DNA of 50,651 nt from positions 1-50,651 of the forward strand of contig PWLA01000060.1 of NCBI GenBank assembly GCA_003559555.1. Reading direction: 5' to 3'. The notes below the pieces were generated by a model. The model made no database searches. It saw only the letters and a program-made list of their open reading frames with translations, and was not told the DNA's origin. Position numbers and translations under genes: made by a program. This document shows, one piece after another, positions 17,753 through 25,311 of the stretch. Every line of letters begins with the position of its first letter. Within the stretch, counting starts at the first letter, position 1. The stretch is from Gemmatimonadota bacterium (GTDB lineage: Bacteria > Gemmatimonadota > Gemmatimonadetes > Longimicrobiales > Gaopeijiaceae).

Positions 17753-17771
17753 TCCGGGTCCGGTCCGGATC
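17751..17771 (+). repeat. Inverted repeat touching the start of the CBS-protein gene
   Basis: GATCCGG (17751-17757) pairs with CCGGATC (17765-17771). The right arm ends at the base before ATG 17772. The two stems in this gap share bases 17751-17752, so they would compete. The start codon has no recognisable Shine-Dalgarno site, so this stem probably affects how often the gene is translated. Confidence 0.45.
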
Positions 17772-18671
17772 ATGAACCTGGGTGACCTCCTCGCCGCTGA
17801 TCGGATCCGGGTCCCCCTGCGGGGGCGTACGATCCGGGAAGGCTTCAGGGAGCTGAATGCCCTCCTCCCCCCTGAGGGGGAGTCGGCAAGTCCGCTTCCC
17901 ATGGGCTCCGTCGCCTCCAGTCCCTCGGGGTACTCCCGGGTCCTCATCGTGCCGGACCGGGGAAGCCCCACCGCCCCGGCCATGGCACTGGGCGTGGCGC
18001 CGCGGCCCCTTCAGGAGCAGGACTCCGAAGCCCCCTCCTCCCAGGAGGCCGGCCCCCGCATCCTGGTACTGGTCCCAGGCCGAGGACTCAGCCGTGATGC
18101 CCGGTTTCGGATCGAGTCCATCTTCTTTGACCCGAAGGTCGAGACCGCACTGCTCCGGGCCGGAGGAGCCACCCAGGTCCTGAGCCTTCGGATGCTCACC
18201 ACGCTGGAGCTCCAGAAGCCTCTGCGGGTCCAGGACGTGATGGTCCCCCTCTCGTACCGGATCTATCCCGACACGCCCCTGGACGAGGTGCTGGATCTCA
18301 TGGTTCGCCGTCGCCTCAGCGCCGTTCCGGTGGTAGGCGAGGGCCTGCAGGTCCTGGGAGTGATCTCGGCTGCGGAGATCCTCCGGTACGGGATGCAGAC
18401 GGCCGGCGCACCCGCCAGCGGCGGCAGGCAGGGGGATCCGGCGCCCACGGCCCGGGAGATCATGATCCGGTCGGTGATGTGTGTGACGGAAGACGAATCC
18501 CTCCGGAATGCAGCGCAGCTCATGGCCAACCGGAACGTGGCCCAGCTTCCGGTGGTCCGGGAAGGCGAAATCGTGGGCTTTCTCACCCGTGAAGGTGTGC
18601 TCTCCGCGCTCTTCGAGGACGTGGGGAACGAGCCCGGTGTCAGTGAACCCATCAAAGAGACGAGCAGATGA
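17772..18671 (+). CDS. CBS-domain pair protein with degenerate EIIA(Ntr)-like N-terminus
   Basis: The C-terminal half has two CBS domains (about residues 152-207 and 227-283; VQDVMVPLSYRIYPDTPLDE and AREIMIRSVMCVTEDESLRN), which in other proteins bind adenine nucleotides. The N-terminal 150 residues begin LGDLLAADRIRVPLRGRTIR and resemble the start of PtsN-type EIIA domains, but the expected phospho-histidine motif (IPHxR) is missing and a Ser/Pro/Gly-rich stretch replaces it. It is therefore a likely nucleotide sensor, not a phosphocarrier. It sits between sucD and ndk and overlaps ndk by ATGA, which suggests a link to energy charge (inference). The EIIA relationship is tentative. Confidence 0.7.
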   Translation: MNLGDLLAADRIRVPLRGRTIREGFRELNALLPPEGESASPLPMGSVASSPSGYSRVLIVPDRGSPTAPAMALGVAPRPLQEQDSEAPSSQEAGPRILVLVPGRGLSRDARFRIESIFFDPKVETALLRAGGATQVLSLRMLTTLELQKPLRVQDVMVPLSYRIYPDTPLDEVLDLMVRRRLSAVPVVGEGLQVLGVISAAEILRYGMQTAGAPASGGRQGDPAPTAREIMIRSVMCVTEDESLRNAAQLMANRNVAQLPVVREGEIVGFLTREGVLSALFEDVGNEPGVSEPIKETSR

Positions 18672-19087
18672 AACATACGTTGGCCATCATCAAGCCCGAC
18701 GCAGTGGCGTCGGGGAAGGCGGGAGCGGTCCTGGCGCACCTGGAGAAGGCTGGATTCCAGATCCGGGCCCTCCGCATGACCCGGCTGAACCCGGATCAGG
18801 CCCAGGCCTTCTACGCCGTGCACCGGGAGCGTCCCTTCTTCCAGTCGCTGGTCTCGTTCATGACCTCCGGGCCGGTGATCCCCATGGTACTGGAGGCCGA
18901 GGATGCGGTCCCCCGACTCCGGGAAGTCATCGGTGCCACCGATCCAGCAGAGGCCGCCGAGGGGACCATCCGGGCGCTTTATGCCGAATCCAAGGAGCGC
19001 AACGCGATCCACGCCTCCGACTCCGACGAGAACGCCCGTACCGAGATCTCATTCTTCTTCAGCCAGGCGGAACTCCTGGGACTCTGA
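18668..19087 (+). CDS. ndk: Nucleoside diphosphate kinase
   Basis: Transfers the gamma-phosphate between NTPs and NDPs through a phosphohistidine. The active site NAIHASDS has His115, and LAIIKPDAV (5-13) includes the conserved lysine. At 139 aa the length is standard. ATG 18668 overlaps the upstream stop (ATGA). Its place behind sucCD fits reports that Ndk associates with succinyl-CoA synthetase in Pseudomonas and helps set whether ATP or GTP is delivered. An interaction here is inference. Confidence 0.97.
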   Translation: MKHTLAIIKPDAVASGKAGAVLAHLEKAGFQIRALRMTRLNPDQAQAFYAVHRERPFFQSLVSFMTSGPVIPMVLEAEDAVPRLREVIGATDPAEAAEGTIRALYAESKERNAIHASDSDENARTEISFFFSQAELLGL

Positions 19088-19141
19088 CCGCCGGAGTCCG
19101 GGAAGTCGGGCGTCGGAGGCGGAAAAGCGAGGAACCGGAAC

Positions 19142-20113
19142 ATGGCCGAGAGGGATCGGGACACCCAGCGGGTGGCGGTGGTGGGGGCCGGAACCTCGGG
19201 CCGGGGTGTGGCCCGGGTCATGGCCTCCATCGGGATCGAAGTACTGCTGGTGGAGCGTACACCGGAAACGCTGGCCCGGGCGCTCCAGGGCCTCCGGGAG
19301 GCCATGGACCGGGACATCGGTCGGTGGGCCCTCACCGAAGCGGAGCGGGACGCCGCCCTGGCGCGCATCGAAGGCGTCGCCGGATCTCCCGACCTGGACG
19401 GGGTTCAGGTGGTCTTCGAGTGCATCACCGAAGACATGAAGGAGAAACGGGCCGTCCTCCAGGAACTGGATCAGCGGGCACCCGCCGACTGCGTCTTCCT
19501 CCTCAACACCTCCACCCTCTCCGTCACCTCGTTGGCAGAGTCGGTCTCTGCATCACGACGTCCGCTCCTGCTGGGTCTCCACTTTCTGCACCCGGTGGCC
19601 CGGATCGGCCTGGTGGAGCTGGTCCGGGGCCGGGAGTCCGGCGAACGGGCCGAGGCTGTGGCTCGACGCCTGGCCAGGAGGCTGGGGAAGGAGGTCATGG
19701 AGGTGGCCGAGTATCCGGGCTACGTCACCAGCCGTCTCACCCTGGCGCTCATCAACGAGGCGGTTCACCTGGTCATGGAGGGGGTGGCCACCCGGGATGC
19801 CGTGGATCGGGCCATGAAGCTTCGCCTGGACTCCACCCACGGTCCGCTGGCCCTGGCTGACGAGATCGGCCTGGACTCGGTGCACCGGGCGCTGGAGTCC
19901 CTCTGGGGCGAGTTGGGGCTCCCCCAGTTCAGACCGGCGCCCCTGCTGCGACGCATGGTCAGCGAAGGTTGGCTGGGCGAGAAGGCCGGGCGCGGCTTCT
20001 ATCGCTATTCCGAGTCCGGCCGCCGGCTTCCCGAAGATGAAGACCTCACCGAGCCCCGCCTGCATCGCCTTCTGGGTGTAGGGTCCGACGGAGAGGAGGT
20101 GGATGCACCATGA
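19142..20113 (+). CDS. 3-hydroxyacyl-CoA dehydrogenase (3-hydroxybutyryl-CoA dehydrogenase-like)
   Basis: NAD-dependent oxidation of 3-hydroxyacyl-CoA to 3-ketoacyl-CoA, or the reverse. The Rossmann motif is GAGTSG (15-20). The catalytic region has NTSTLS (122-127) and HFLHPV with His147, and its partner Glu159 is in LVELV. The C-terminal domain ends in the family hallmark GEKAGRGFYRY. The usual Asn of the GFIVNR motif is replaced: the protein reads GYVTSRL with Ser197. At 323 aa the length is somewhat longer than the usual 280-310. A strong Shine-Dalgarno (AGCGAGGA) precedes ATG 19142. It overlaps ackA by ATGA. The exact chain-length preference is unknown, and the Asn change leaves full activity open. 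Confidence 0.85.
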   Translation: MAERDRDTQRVAVVGAGTSGRGVARVMASIGIEVLLVERTPETLARALQGLREAMDRDIGRWALTEAERDAALARIEGVAGSPDLDGVQVVFECITEDMKEKRAVLQELDQRAPADCVFLLNTSTLSVTSLAESVSASRRPLLLGLHFLHPVARIGLVELVRGRESGERAEAVARRLARRLGKEVMEVAEYPGYVTSRLTLALINEAVHLVMEGVATRDAVDRAMKLRLDSTHGPLALADEIGLDSVHRALESLWGELGLPQFRPAPLLRRMVSEGWLGEKAGRGFYRYSESGRRLPEDEDLTEPRLHRLLGVGSDGEEVDAP

Positions 20114-21327
20114 AGGTCCTGGTGCTGAACTCCGGATCGTCGTCGGTCAAGTACCAGGTCATGGACACCGAGACCGGCCGTCCCCTGGTGGTGGGTCAGG
20201 TGGAACGGATTGGAAGCGGGGGCGCCATCCTGAGCCAGGAACGGGGTTCCGACGGAGCCCGTGTGAAGGAGACGGGGACGATCCTGGACCATCGAGATGC
20301 CATTCACGCCATCCTGGAGCTGGTGGGGGACCCGGAGCGGGGTGTGCTGACCTCCGGTGACGCCCTGGAGGCGGTGGGCCACCGAGTGGTACACGGAGGA
20401 GAGGCCTTCACCGGGGCGGTCGTCATCGATCCCGAGGTGGAGGACCGGATCCGGGACTCCATCGAGCTGGCGCCCCTCCACAACCCCCACAACCTGGCCG
20501 GTATCCGGGCCGCCCGGAGCCAGCTTCCGGACATCCCCCACGTGGCGGTCTTCGACACGGCCTTCCACGCCACCCTCCCGCCGAAGGCCTTTCACTACGC
20601 GCTGCCCTACGTCCTCTACCATCGCCACCGGATCCGCCGGTACGGCTTCCACGGTACGAGCCATCGCCACGTCCTTCGCCGCGCCGCCGAGCTCCTGGAC
20701 CAGGATCCCCCCTCGTTGCGCCTGATCTCCCTGCACCTGGGCAACGGCGCCAGCGCCTGCGCCATCGAAGACGGCCGTTCGGTGGACACTTCCATGGGAT
20801 TCACGCCACTGGAAGGGCTGGTCATGGGGACCCGCTCCGGTGACGTGGACCCCGCAGTGGTACTCCACGTGATGGCCCGTGAGGAGGTCCCGGCCTCCGA
20901 TGCCGGGGGGATGCTGAACAAGCACTCCGGCCTTCTGGGCCTGTCGGGTATCTCCGGCGACATGCGGGATCTCCTTGAAGAGGAGAAAGGGGGAAGCGAG
21001 CGGGCCCGCCTGGCGCTGGACGTCTATATCTACCGGATTCGAAAGTACATCGGTGCCTACGCCGCCGTCCTGGGAGGCATCGACGCGGTGGCCTTCACCG
21101 GCGGCGTCGGCGAAAACGCCGAAACGGTCCGGAGCCGGGCACTGGAGGGGCTGGGATTCCTGGGGATCCAGGTGGACCCGGAGGCCAACCGGAAACTCGT
21201 GGGTGGAGAGGAAGGCAACTTCGCCCAGGGGCCGGTCTCCCTCCTGGTCATCCGGAGTGGTGAGGAACTCACCATCGCCCGGGAGACGGAACGGGTGGTG
21301 AAGCGGGGACCCGAGTCCGAAGGCTGA
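20110..21327 (+). CDS. ackA: Acetate kinase
   Basis: Forms ATP and acetate from acetyl phosphate, or the reverse. The ASKHA-fold motifs are LVLNSGSSSVKY (4-15), HRVVHGGE (91-98), FDTAFHATLP (148-157), RRYGFHGTSHR (176-186), LHLGNGAS (208-215), DTSMGFTPLEG (226-236), MGTRSGDVDP (239-248) and FTGGVGEN near the C-terminus. At 405 aa it is typical. No phosphotransacetylase gene is in the window. Its start overlaps the stop of the hydroxyacyl-CoA dehydrogenase. Butyrate kinase was considered, but the GFTPLEG and TRSGDVDP blocks favour acetate kinase. Confidence 0.93.
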   Translation: MKVLVLNSGSSSVKYQVMDTETGRPLVVGQVERIGSGGAILSQERGSDGARVKETGTILDHRDAIHAILELVGDPERGVLTSGDALEAVGHRVVHGGEAFTGAVVIDPEVEDRIRDSIELAPLHNPHNLAGIRAARSQLPDIPHVAVFDTAFHATLPPKAFHYALPYVLYHRHRIRRYGFHGTSHRHVLRRAAELLDQDPPSLRLISLHLGNGASACAIEDGRSVDTSMGFTPLEGLVMGTRSGDVDPAVVLHVMAREEVPASDAGGMLNKHSGLLGLSGISGDMRDLLEEEKGGSERARLALDVYIYRIRKYIGAYAAVLGGIDAVAFTGGVGENAETVRSRALEGLGFLGIQVDPEANRKLVGGEEGNFAQGPVSLLVIRSGEELTIARETERVVKRGPESEG

Positions 21328-21429
21328 GTTGCAGCGGGCCGAGCGGCTCGTTTCCACACGTTCCTGGCCCCCTTTTCTCATCAGACCGACGGGAGGTCGG
21401 GGTCGCCGATCGCCGCATCCGCAGAAACG

Positions 21430-21458
21430 TTGACAGATCGGCCCCTTAGCACCAAATT
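21430..21458 (+). promoter_or_regulatory. Putative promoter for the DUF177-rpmF-fab operon
   Basis: Perfect -35 box TTGACA at 21430-21435, a 17-base spacer and an AT-rich -10 region (CAAATT at 21453-21458, within CAAATTTACA). This is one of the few AT-rich spots nearby. Transcription would begin at about 21465-21467, practically at the ATG of the DUF177 gene (21468), so the first gene may be read from a leaderless or very short-leader mRNA. Confidence 0.5.
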
Positions 21459-21467
21459 TACAGGTCT

Positions 21468-21995
21468 ATGCTCAGGGTCAATCTGATGGATCTGGACCGG
21501 GAGGGCCCGGTCCGGATGGAACGGGACATCGCGCCTGATTCTCCGGTCTGGGAGGATATCGAACGGGAGTTCGCCGGACCCGTCCAGTTGGACCTGACCA
21601 TCAGCGCCACCGCCACGGGTCAGGTTCTGGTCCAGGGGACCCTCGATGCCAGGCTGCATCGCCGGTGCCGCCGGTGCCTGGTGGACGTGGTGGACGAGGT
21701 GCACCAGGAACTGAACCTGGTCTGGGCGCTCCGGGACGATTTCCCCGGCGGCGAGGACGACGAGCCCGAGGCCGAAGGGGTCCGAACGCTCGACCTGACG
21801 AACAACGAGCTGGACCTGGGCCCTGCACTCCGGGAGGAGTTGATTCTGGCCATTCAGCCCTACGTAGTCTGCACGGAGACGTGCAAGGGGCTCTGCCCCG
21901 TCTGTGGGGTCAACCGAAACGAAGAAACCTGTGACTGCACCCTGGAAGAACCCGATCCCCGATGGGACGTTCTCCGGGCGCTCAAGGAAGACTAG
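21468..21995 (+). CDS. yceD: DUF177 (YceD) family zinc-cysteine protein
   Basis: YceD-family protein, widely encoded directly before rpmF and implicated in 23S rRNA or ribosome biogenesis, though its biochemical role is not settled. Two cysteine clusters are visible: RRCRRCLVD (residues 64-72) and CTETCKGLCPVCGVN followed by CDC near residues 130-155. The latter is the typical CxGLCPxCG signature. An acidic loop (EDDEPEAEGVR) lies between them. The 175-aa length is normal. ATG 21468 sits within a few bases of the probable transcription start and has only a weak AGG upstream. Confidence 0.88.
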   Translation: MLRVNLMDLDREGPVRMERDIAPDSPVWEDIEREFAGPVQLDLTISATATGQVLVQGTLDARLHRRCRRCLVDVVDEVHQELNLVWALRDDFPGGEDDEPEAEGVRTLDLTNNELDLGPALREELILAIQPYVVCTETCKGLCPVCGVNRNEETCDCTLEEPDPRWDVLRALKED

Positions 21996-22007
21996 GGGAG
22001 AAGTCCG

Positions 22008-22190
22008 ATGGCAGTTCCAAAGAAGCGCACGTCGAAGCAGCGCAAGCGCAAGCGGCGTACCCACTACAAGGCCGCCGCGGTGGTGACCCATACCTGTGGC
22101 AGGTGCGGCGATCCCAAGCAGCCGCACCGGGTCTGCCCGACCTGCGGGTACTATCGGGACGAGCAGGTCATCGAGGTCGACATCGACTGA
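22008..22190 (+). CDS. rpmF: 50S ribosomal protein L32
   Basis: Small basic ribosomal protein. It starts MAVPKKRTSKQRKRKRRTH as in bacterial L32 and has a four-cysteine zinc ribbon (Cys30, 33, 43, 46: CGRC ... CPTC), so it is the zinc-binding C+ form. At 60 aa it is standard. GGGGAGAAG precedes ATG 22008. It lies between DUF177 and plsX, the conserved yceD-rpmF-plsX order. Confidence 0.97.
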   Translation: MAVPKKRTSKQRKRKRRTHYKAAAVVTHTCGRCGDPKQPHRVCPTCGYYRDEQVIEVDID

Positions 22191-22202
22191 GGGGGCGTTC
22201 TC

Positions 22203-23183
22203 TTGCGGATCGCCCTCGATGCCCAGGGTACGGACCAGGCGCCGGCCAGTGAGATCGCCGGAGCCATCCAGGCTCTGAACGAACGGGACGACCTCACCAT
22301 CATTCTGGTGGGGGATGAAGCGGCCATCCGGTCCGAGTTGGCTCACCATGACCAAGCCAGCGCAGACCGGATGGAGATCGTTCACGCACCCGAGCGCATC
22401 CTTCCCAGCGAGGCGCCGGCGTCGGCGGTGCGCCGCCGCCCGGATTCCTCCATCGTGAAAGGCGTGCGCCTGCAGAAGGACAAGACGGCGGATGCTTTCG
22501 TAAGCGCGGGCTCCACCGGGGCGGTGATGGCCGCCTCTCTCATCCTGCTCCGTCCCCTCCCAGGCGTGGCCCGCCCGGCCATCGGGACCCTCCTGCCCAC
22601 CTCTCGCGCCCCGACCCTCATGCTGGACTCCGGGGCGAATGTGGACTGCAAGCCCCAGCACCTGCTGGAGTTCGGTCGACTGGGCACCATCTACGCCCAG
22701 GACCTCATGGGGGTGGAGGAACCCCGGGTGGCACTCCTGAACATCGGCGAGGAGCCGGAGAAGGGCGATGAGCTGGCCGTCGAGGCCCATCGCCTCCTGA
22801 CCGAGAGCCGGATCAACTTCGTGGGGAACGTGGAGGGACGCGACATCATCGGCGGGGCCTGTGATGTCCTGGTCTGCGACGGGTTCGTGGGCAACGTGCT
22901 CCTCAAGTTCTACGAGTCGGTGGCCGAGTTCATCATCGGCCTCCTGGGGCGGGAGATGGACCGGGTAGGGGCCCAGCTCGAGGTGAAGGAGGTCTTCCGG
23001 GTCCTGGACTACTCGGAGTACGGCGGGGCACCGCTCCTGGGCGTCAACGGAGTGTGCATCATCTGCCACGGGAGCTCGCCCCCCAAGGCGATCCGGAACG
23101 CCATCGAGGTGGCCACCCAGGCGGTGGAGTCGCAGATGGTGAAGCATATCGCCGGGGAGTTGGCCCAGCCGAAGGAAGCCTGA
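22203..23183 (+). CDS. plsX: Phosphate acyltransferase PlsX
   Basis: Converts acyl-ACP and phosphate to acyl phosphate, the donor for PlsY in phospholipid synthesis. The N-terminus MRIALDAQGTDQAP matches the family MRIALDAMGGDxAP apart from MGG to QGT. ASSVRRRPDSSIVKG-like and FVSAGSTGAVMA stretches, VDCKPQHLLEF, LNIGEEPEKGDELA and CDGFVGNVLLKFYES are typical. At 326 aa the length is normal. The start is TTG 22203, with GAGGGGG about 10 bases upstream and no better codon. fabD follows directly. fabH, usually next, is absent. Confidence 0.95.
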   Translation: MRIALDAQGTDQAPASEIAGAIQALNERDDLTIILVGDEAAIRSELAHHDQASADRMEIVHAPERILPSEAPASAVRRRPDSSIVKGVRLQKDKTADAFVSAGSTGAVMAASLILLRPLPGVARPAIGTLLPTSRAPTLMLDSGANVDCKPQHLLEFGRLGTIYAQDLMGVEEPRVALLNIGEEPEKGDELAVEAHRLLTESRINFVGNVEGRDIIGGACDVLVCDGFVGNVLLKFYESVAEFIIGLLGREMDRVGAQLEVKEVFRVLDYSEYGGAPLLGVNGVCIICHGSSPPKAIRNAIEVATQAVESQMVKHIAGELAQPKEA

Positions 23184-23234
23184 GCCGCATCCCCTCCCAC
23201 ACGCTTCCAACCCCATCCACGACGAGGTACCTGC

Positions 23235-24155
23235 ATGTCGACGGCGTTCATCTTTCCCGGACAGGGCTCGCAAGAAGTGGGAATGGGCCAGGCCCTGGCC
23301 GACGCCCATTCCGTGGCCGCCCGAACCTTCCAGGAGGCCGACGACGCCCTTCAGACCTCTCTCACCCGGATCATGTGGGAGGGCCCCGAGGAGGAGCTCG
23401 TCCAGACGAAGAACGCACAGCCGGCGATCCTGGTGCACTCGGTGGCGGTGCTCCGGACCCTGGGGGAGGCCGTGACACCCATCCTGGCGGCAGGCCATTC
23501 CCTGGGTGAGTTCTCGGCCCACGTGGCGGCCGGCACCCTCACCTTTTCCGACGCACTGCAGGCCGTTCGCCTCAGGGGCGAGCTCATGTTCGAAGCGGGC
23601 CGGCGTCGACCCGGGACCATGGCCGCCGTGCTGGGCATGGCCGACGATCAGGTACGAGAGGTCTGCTCCCGGGTATCGCGGGAGGGCGCCGTCGTGGTGA
23701 CGGCCAACCTGAACTCGCAGGGACAGGTGGTGGTGTCCGGCGACGTGGCGGCTGTGGAGGAGGCCATGGAGGCCCTCCGGGAGGCCGGTGCCCGGCGCGT
23801 GGTGCCCCTGAACGTATCCGGAGCCTTCCACTCCCCCCTCATGGCGCCGGCCCAGGGGGGATTGCGTCAGGCGCTGGAGTCCGTAAAGTTCGACCGACCC
23901 CGGTTCCCGGTGGTGTCCAACGTCACCGCGGCGCCGGAAGACGACGGGGACCGGGCCCGGGAGCTACTGGTGGAACAGCTGACCTCGCCGGTCCGCTGGG
24001 CGGAATCCGTGGACACCATGGTCCGGGAGGGGGTGGAACGCTTCCTCGAGCTTGGGCCGGGATCGGTCCTCACCGGGCTGAACCGGCGCAACGCCCGGGG
24101 GGTTCCGTCGCACGCCCTGGGAACGGCGGAGGATCTGGCCGAGCTGGGCCTGTAG
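23235..24155 (+). CDS. fabD: Malonyl-CoA:ACP transacylase
   Basis: Loads malonyl groups from CoA onto ACP. The N-terminal FPGQGSQ (7-13), the nucleophile elbow GHSLGE with Ser89, and the catalytic-His stretch GAFHSPLM (about 193-200) are present. It ends in the family-like FLELGPGSVLTGLNRR. At 306 aa the length is normal. GAGG at 23224-23227 lies 7 bases before ATG 23235. Confidence 0.96.
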   Translation: MSTAFIFPGQGSQEVGMGQALADAHSVAARTFQEADDALQTSLTRIMWEGPEEELVQTKNAQPAILVHSVAVLRTLGEAVTPILAAGHSLGEFSAHVAAGTLTFSDALQAVRLRGELMFEAGRRRPGTMAAVLGMADDQVREVCSRVSREGAVVVTANLNSQGQVVVSGDVAAVEEAMEALREAGARRVVPLNVSGAFHSPLMAPAQGGLRQALESVKFDRPRFPVVSNVTAAPEDDGDRARELLVEQLTSPVRWAESVDTMVREGVERFLELGPGSVLTGLNRRNARGVPSHALGTAEDLAELGL

Positions 24156-24224
24156 CATCGCAGGAGGACCGAAGGATGGGACTGGACCGCCAGTCGAACT
24201 TGGAACCACCAGGGGGAGGACGGG

Positions 24225-24965
24225 ATGGCTCAGGAACTCGAGGGAGAGGTTGCACTGGTCACGGGAGGCTCCCGTGGCATCGGACTCGGGATCGCCCGGG
24301 CGTTGGCCGAAGGGGGGGCCACCGTGGCGATCATCGGTCGGGGAGAAGCGCGCGCACGGGAGGCAGCCGACTCGCTCCCCGGCTCGGGACACGAGGCCTT
24401 CGGGTGCGACGTATCCAGTCCCGACCAGGTGGCTGCGACCGTGAAGGCGGTGGAGGAGGCGTTGGGCGGTGTGTCCATCCTGGTGAACAACGCCGGGATT
24501 ACCCGGGACAACATCCTCCTCCGGCTCAAGGACGAGGATTGGGATGAGGTCATGGACGTCAACCTCAAGGGCGCCTTCAATATGACGAGGGCCCTAACCC
24601 GGGGAATGATGAAGCGGCGAAGCGGCGTGATCCTGAACATCAGCTCGGTGGTGGGCATCTCCGGAAACGCCGGGCAGTCCAACTACGCCGCCTCCAAAGC
24701 CGGCCTCATTGGCTTTACCCGGAGCGTTGCGAGGGAGCTGGCCTCGCGTCAGATCCGCTGCAACGCCATCGCCCCCGGCTACATCGAGACGGACATGACC
24801 GGCGCCCTGGACGAGCGGCAGACGGAGGCGCTGAAGGAGCAGATTCCACTGGGGCGGCTCGGTACCCCTGAAGACGTCGCAGGCCTGGCCCGCTTTCTTG
24901 CGGGGCCTGGGGCTCGCTACATTACCGGGCAGGTTCTCGCCGTGGACGGGGGCATGGTCATCTGA
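24225..24965 (+). CDS. fabG: 3-oxoacyl-ACP reductase
   Basis: NADPH-dependent short-chain dehydrogenase of the elongation cycle. The cofactor motif is TGGSRGIG (13-20), NNAG is at 88-91, the catalytic triad is Ser141-Tyr154-Lys158 in [21 protein letters not shown], and PGYIETDMT is near residue 185. At 246 aa the length is standard. ATG 24225 has GGGGGAGGA directly upstream. A separate, stronger-looking AGGAGG-ATG pair lies 49 bases earlier in another frame (see findings). Confidence 0.96.
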   Translation: MAQELEGEVALVTGGSRGIGLGIARALAEGGATVAIIGRGEARAREAADSLPGSGHEAFGCDVSSPDQVAATVKAVEEALGGVSILVNNAGITRDNILLRLKDEDWDEVMDVNLKGAFNMTRALTRGMMKRRSGVILNISSVVGISGNAGQSNYAASKAGLIGFTRSVARELASRQIRCNAIAPGYIETDMTGALDERQTEALKEQIPLGRLGTPEDVAGLARFLAGPGARYITGQVLAVDGGMVI

Positions 24966-25023
24966 CCACGTCCCTGTGACGGCACTTTCATATTCTGGCA
25001 GCATTCAACGCAAGAGGCGAAGA

Positions 25024-25266
25024 ATGGCGGACAGCATCGAGGCACGTGTCAAAGAGATCATCGTGAACGAGCTCGGCGTCGAGGCCGAGAAGGTCACCAC
25101 GGAGGCGTCGTTCGTGGAGGACCTGGGAGCCGACTCCCTGGATACGGTGGAGCTGGTGATGGCCTTCGAGGAGGAGTTCGGGCTGGATATTCCCGATGAG
25201 GACGCCGAGCAGATGCGGACGGTGGGCGAGGCGGTGAAGTACCTGGAAAAGAACTCCGAGTCCTGA
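25024..25266 (+). CDS. acpP: Acyl carrier protein
   Basis: Small acidic four-helix carrier. The phosphopantetheine site is [10 protein letters not shown] with Ser38. The start [20 protein letters not shown] lines up with other ACPs. The 80-aa length is normal. ATG 25024 has AAGAGGCG about 7 bases upstream. The frame is open further upstream to 24898, but that part overlaps fabG and is not ACP-like. The 58-bp fabG-acpP gap contains AT-rich CTTTCATATTCTGG, which may help strong ACP expression. Confidence 0.97.
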   Translation: MADSIEARVKEIIVNELGVEAEKVTTEASFVEDLGADSLDTVELVMAFEEEFGLDIPDEDAEQMRTVGEAVKYLEKNSES

Positions 25267-25311
25267 AGCTGATTCGGTTGGCGAGAGCACGTTTCAACGG
25301 AGTGGGGGACC

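Noticed and set aside
21328-21400. Terminator after ackA
   Set aside because: Only 5-bp stems (GGGCC/GGCTC at 21336-21349 with a G-T pair; CCGAC/GTCGG at 21386-21400) and no properly placed T-run. Too weak to annotate.
24176-24547. Possible 123-codon gene overlapping fabG
   Set aside because: It has a good ribosome site but an Arg/Gly-rich product without any family features. Kept only as a low-interest observation.
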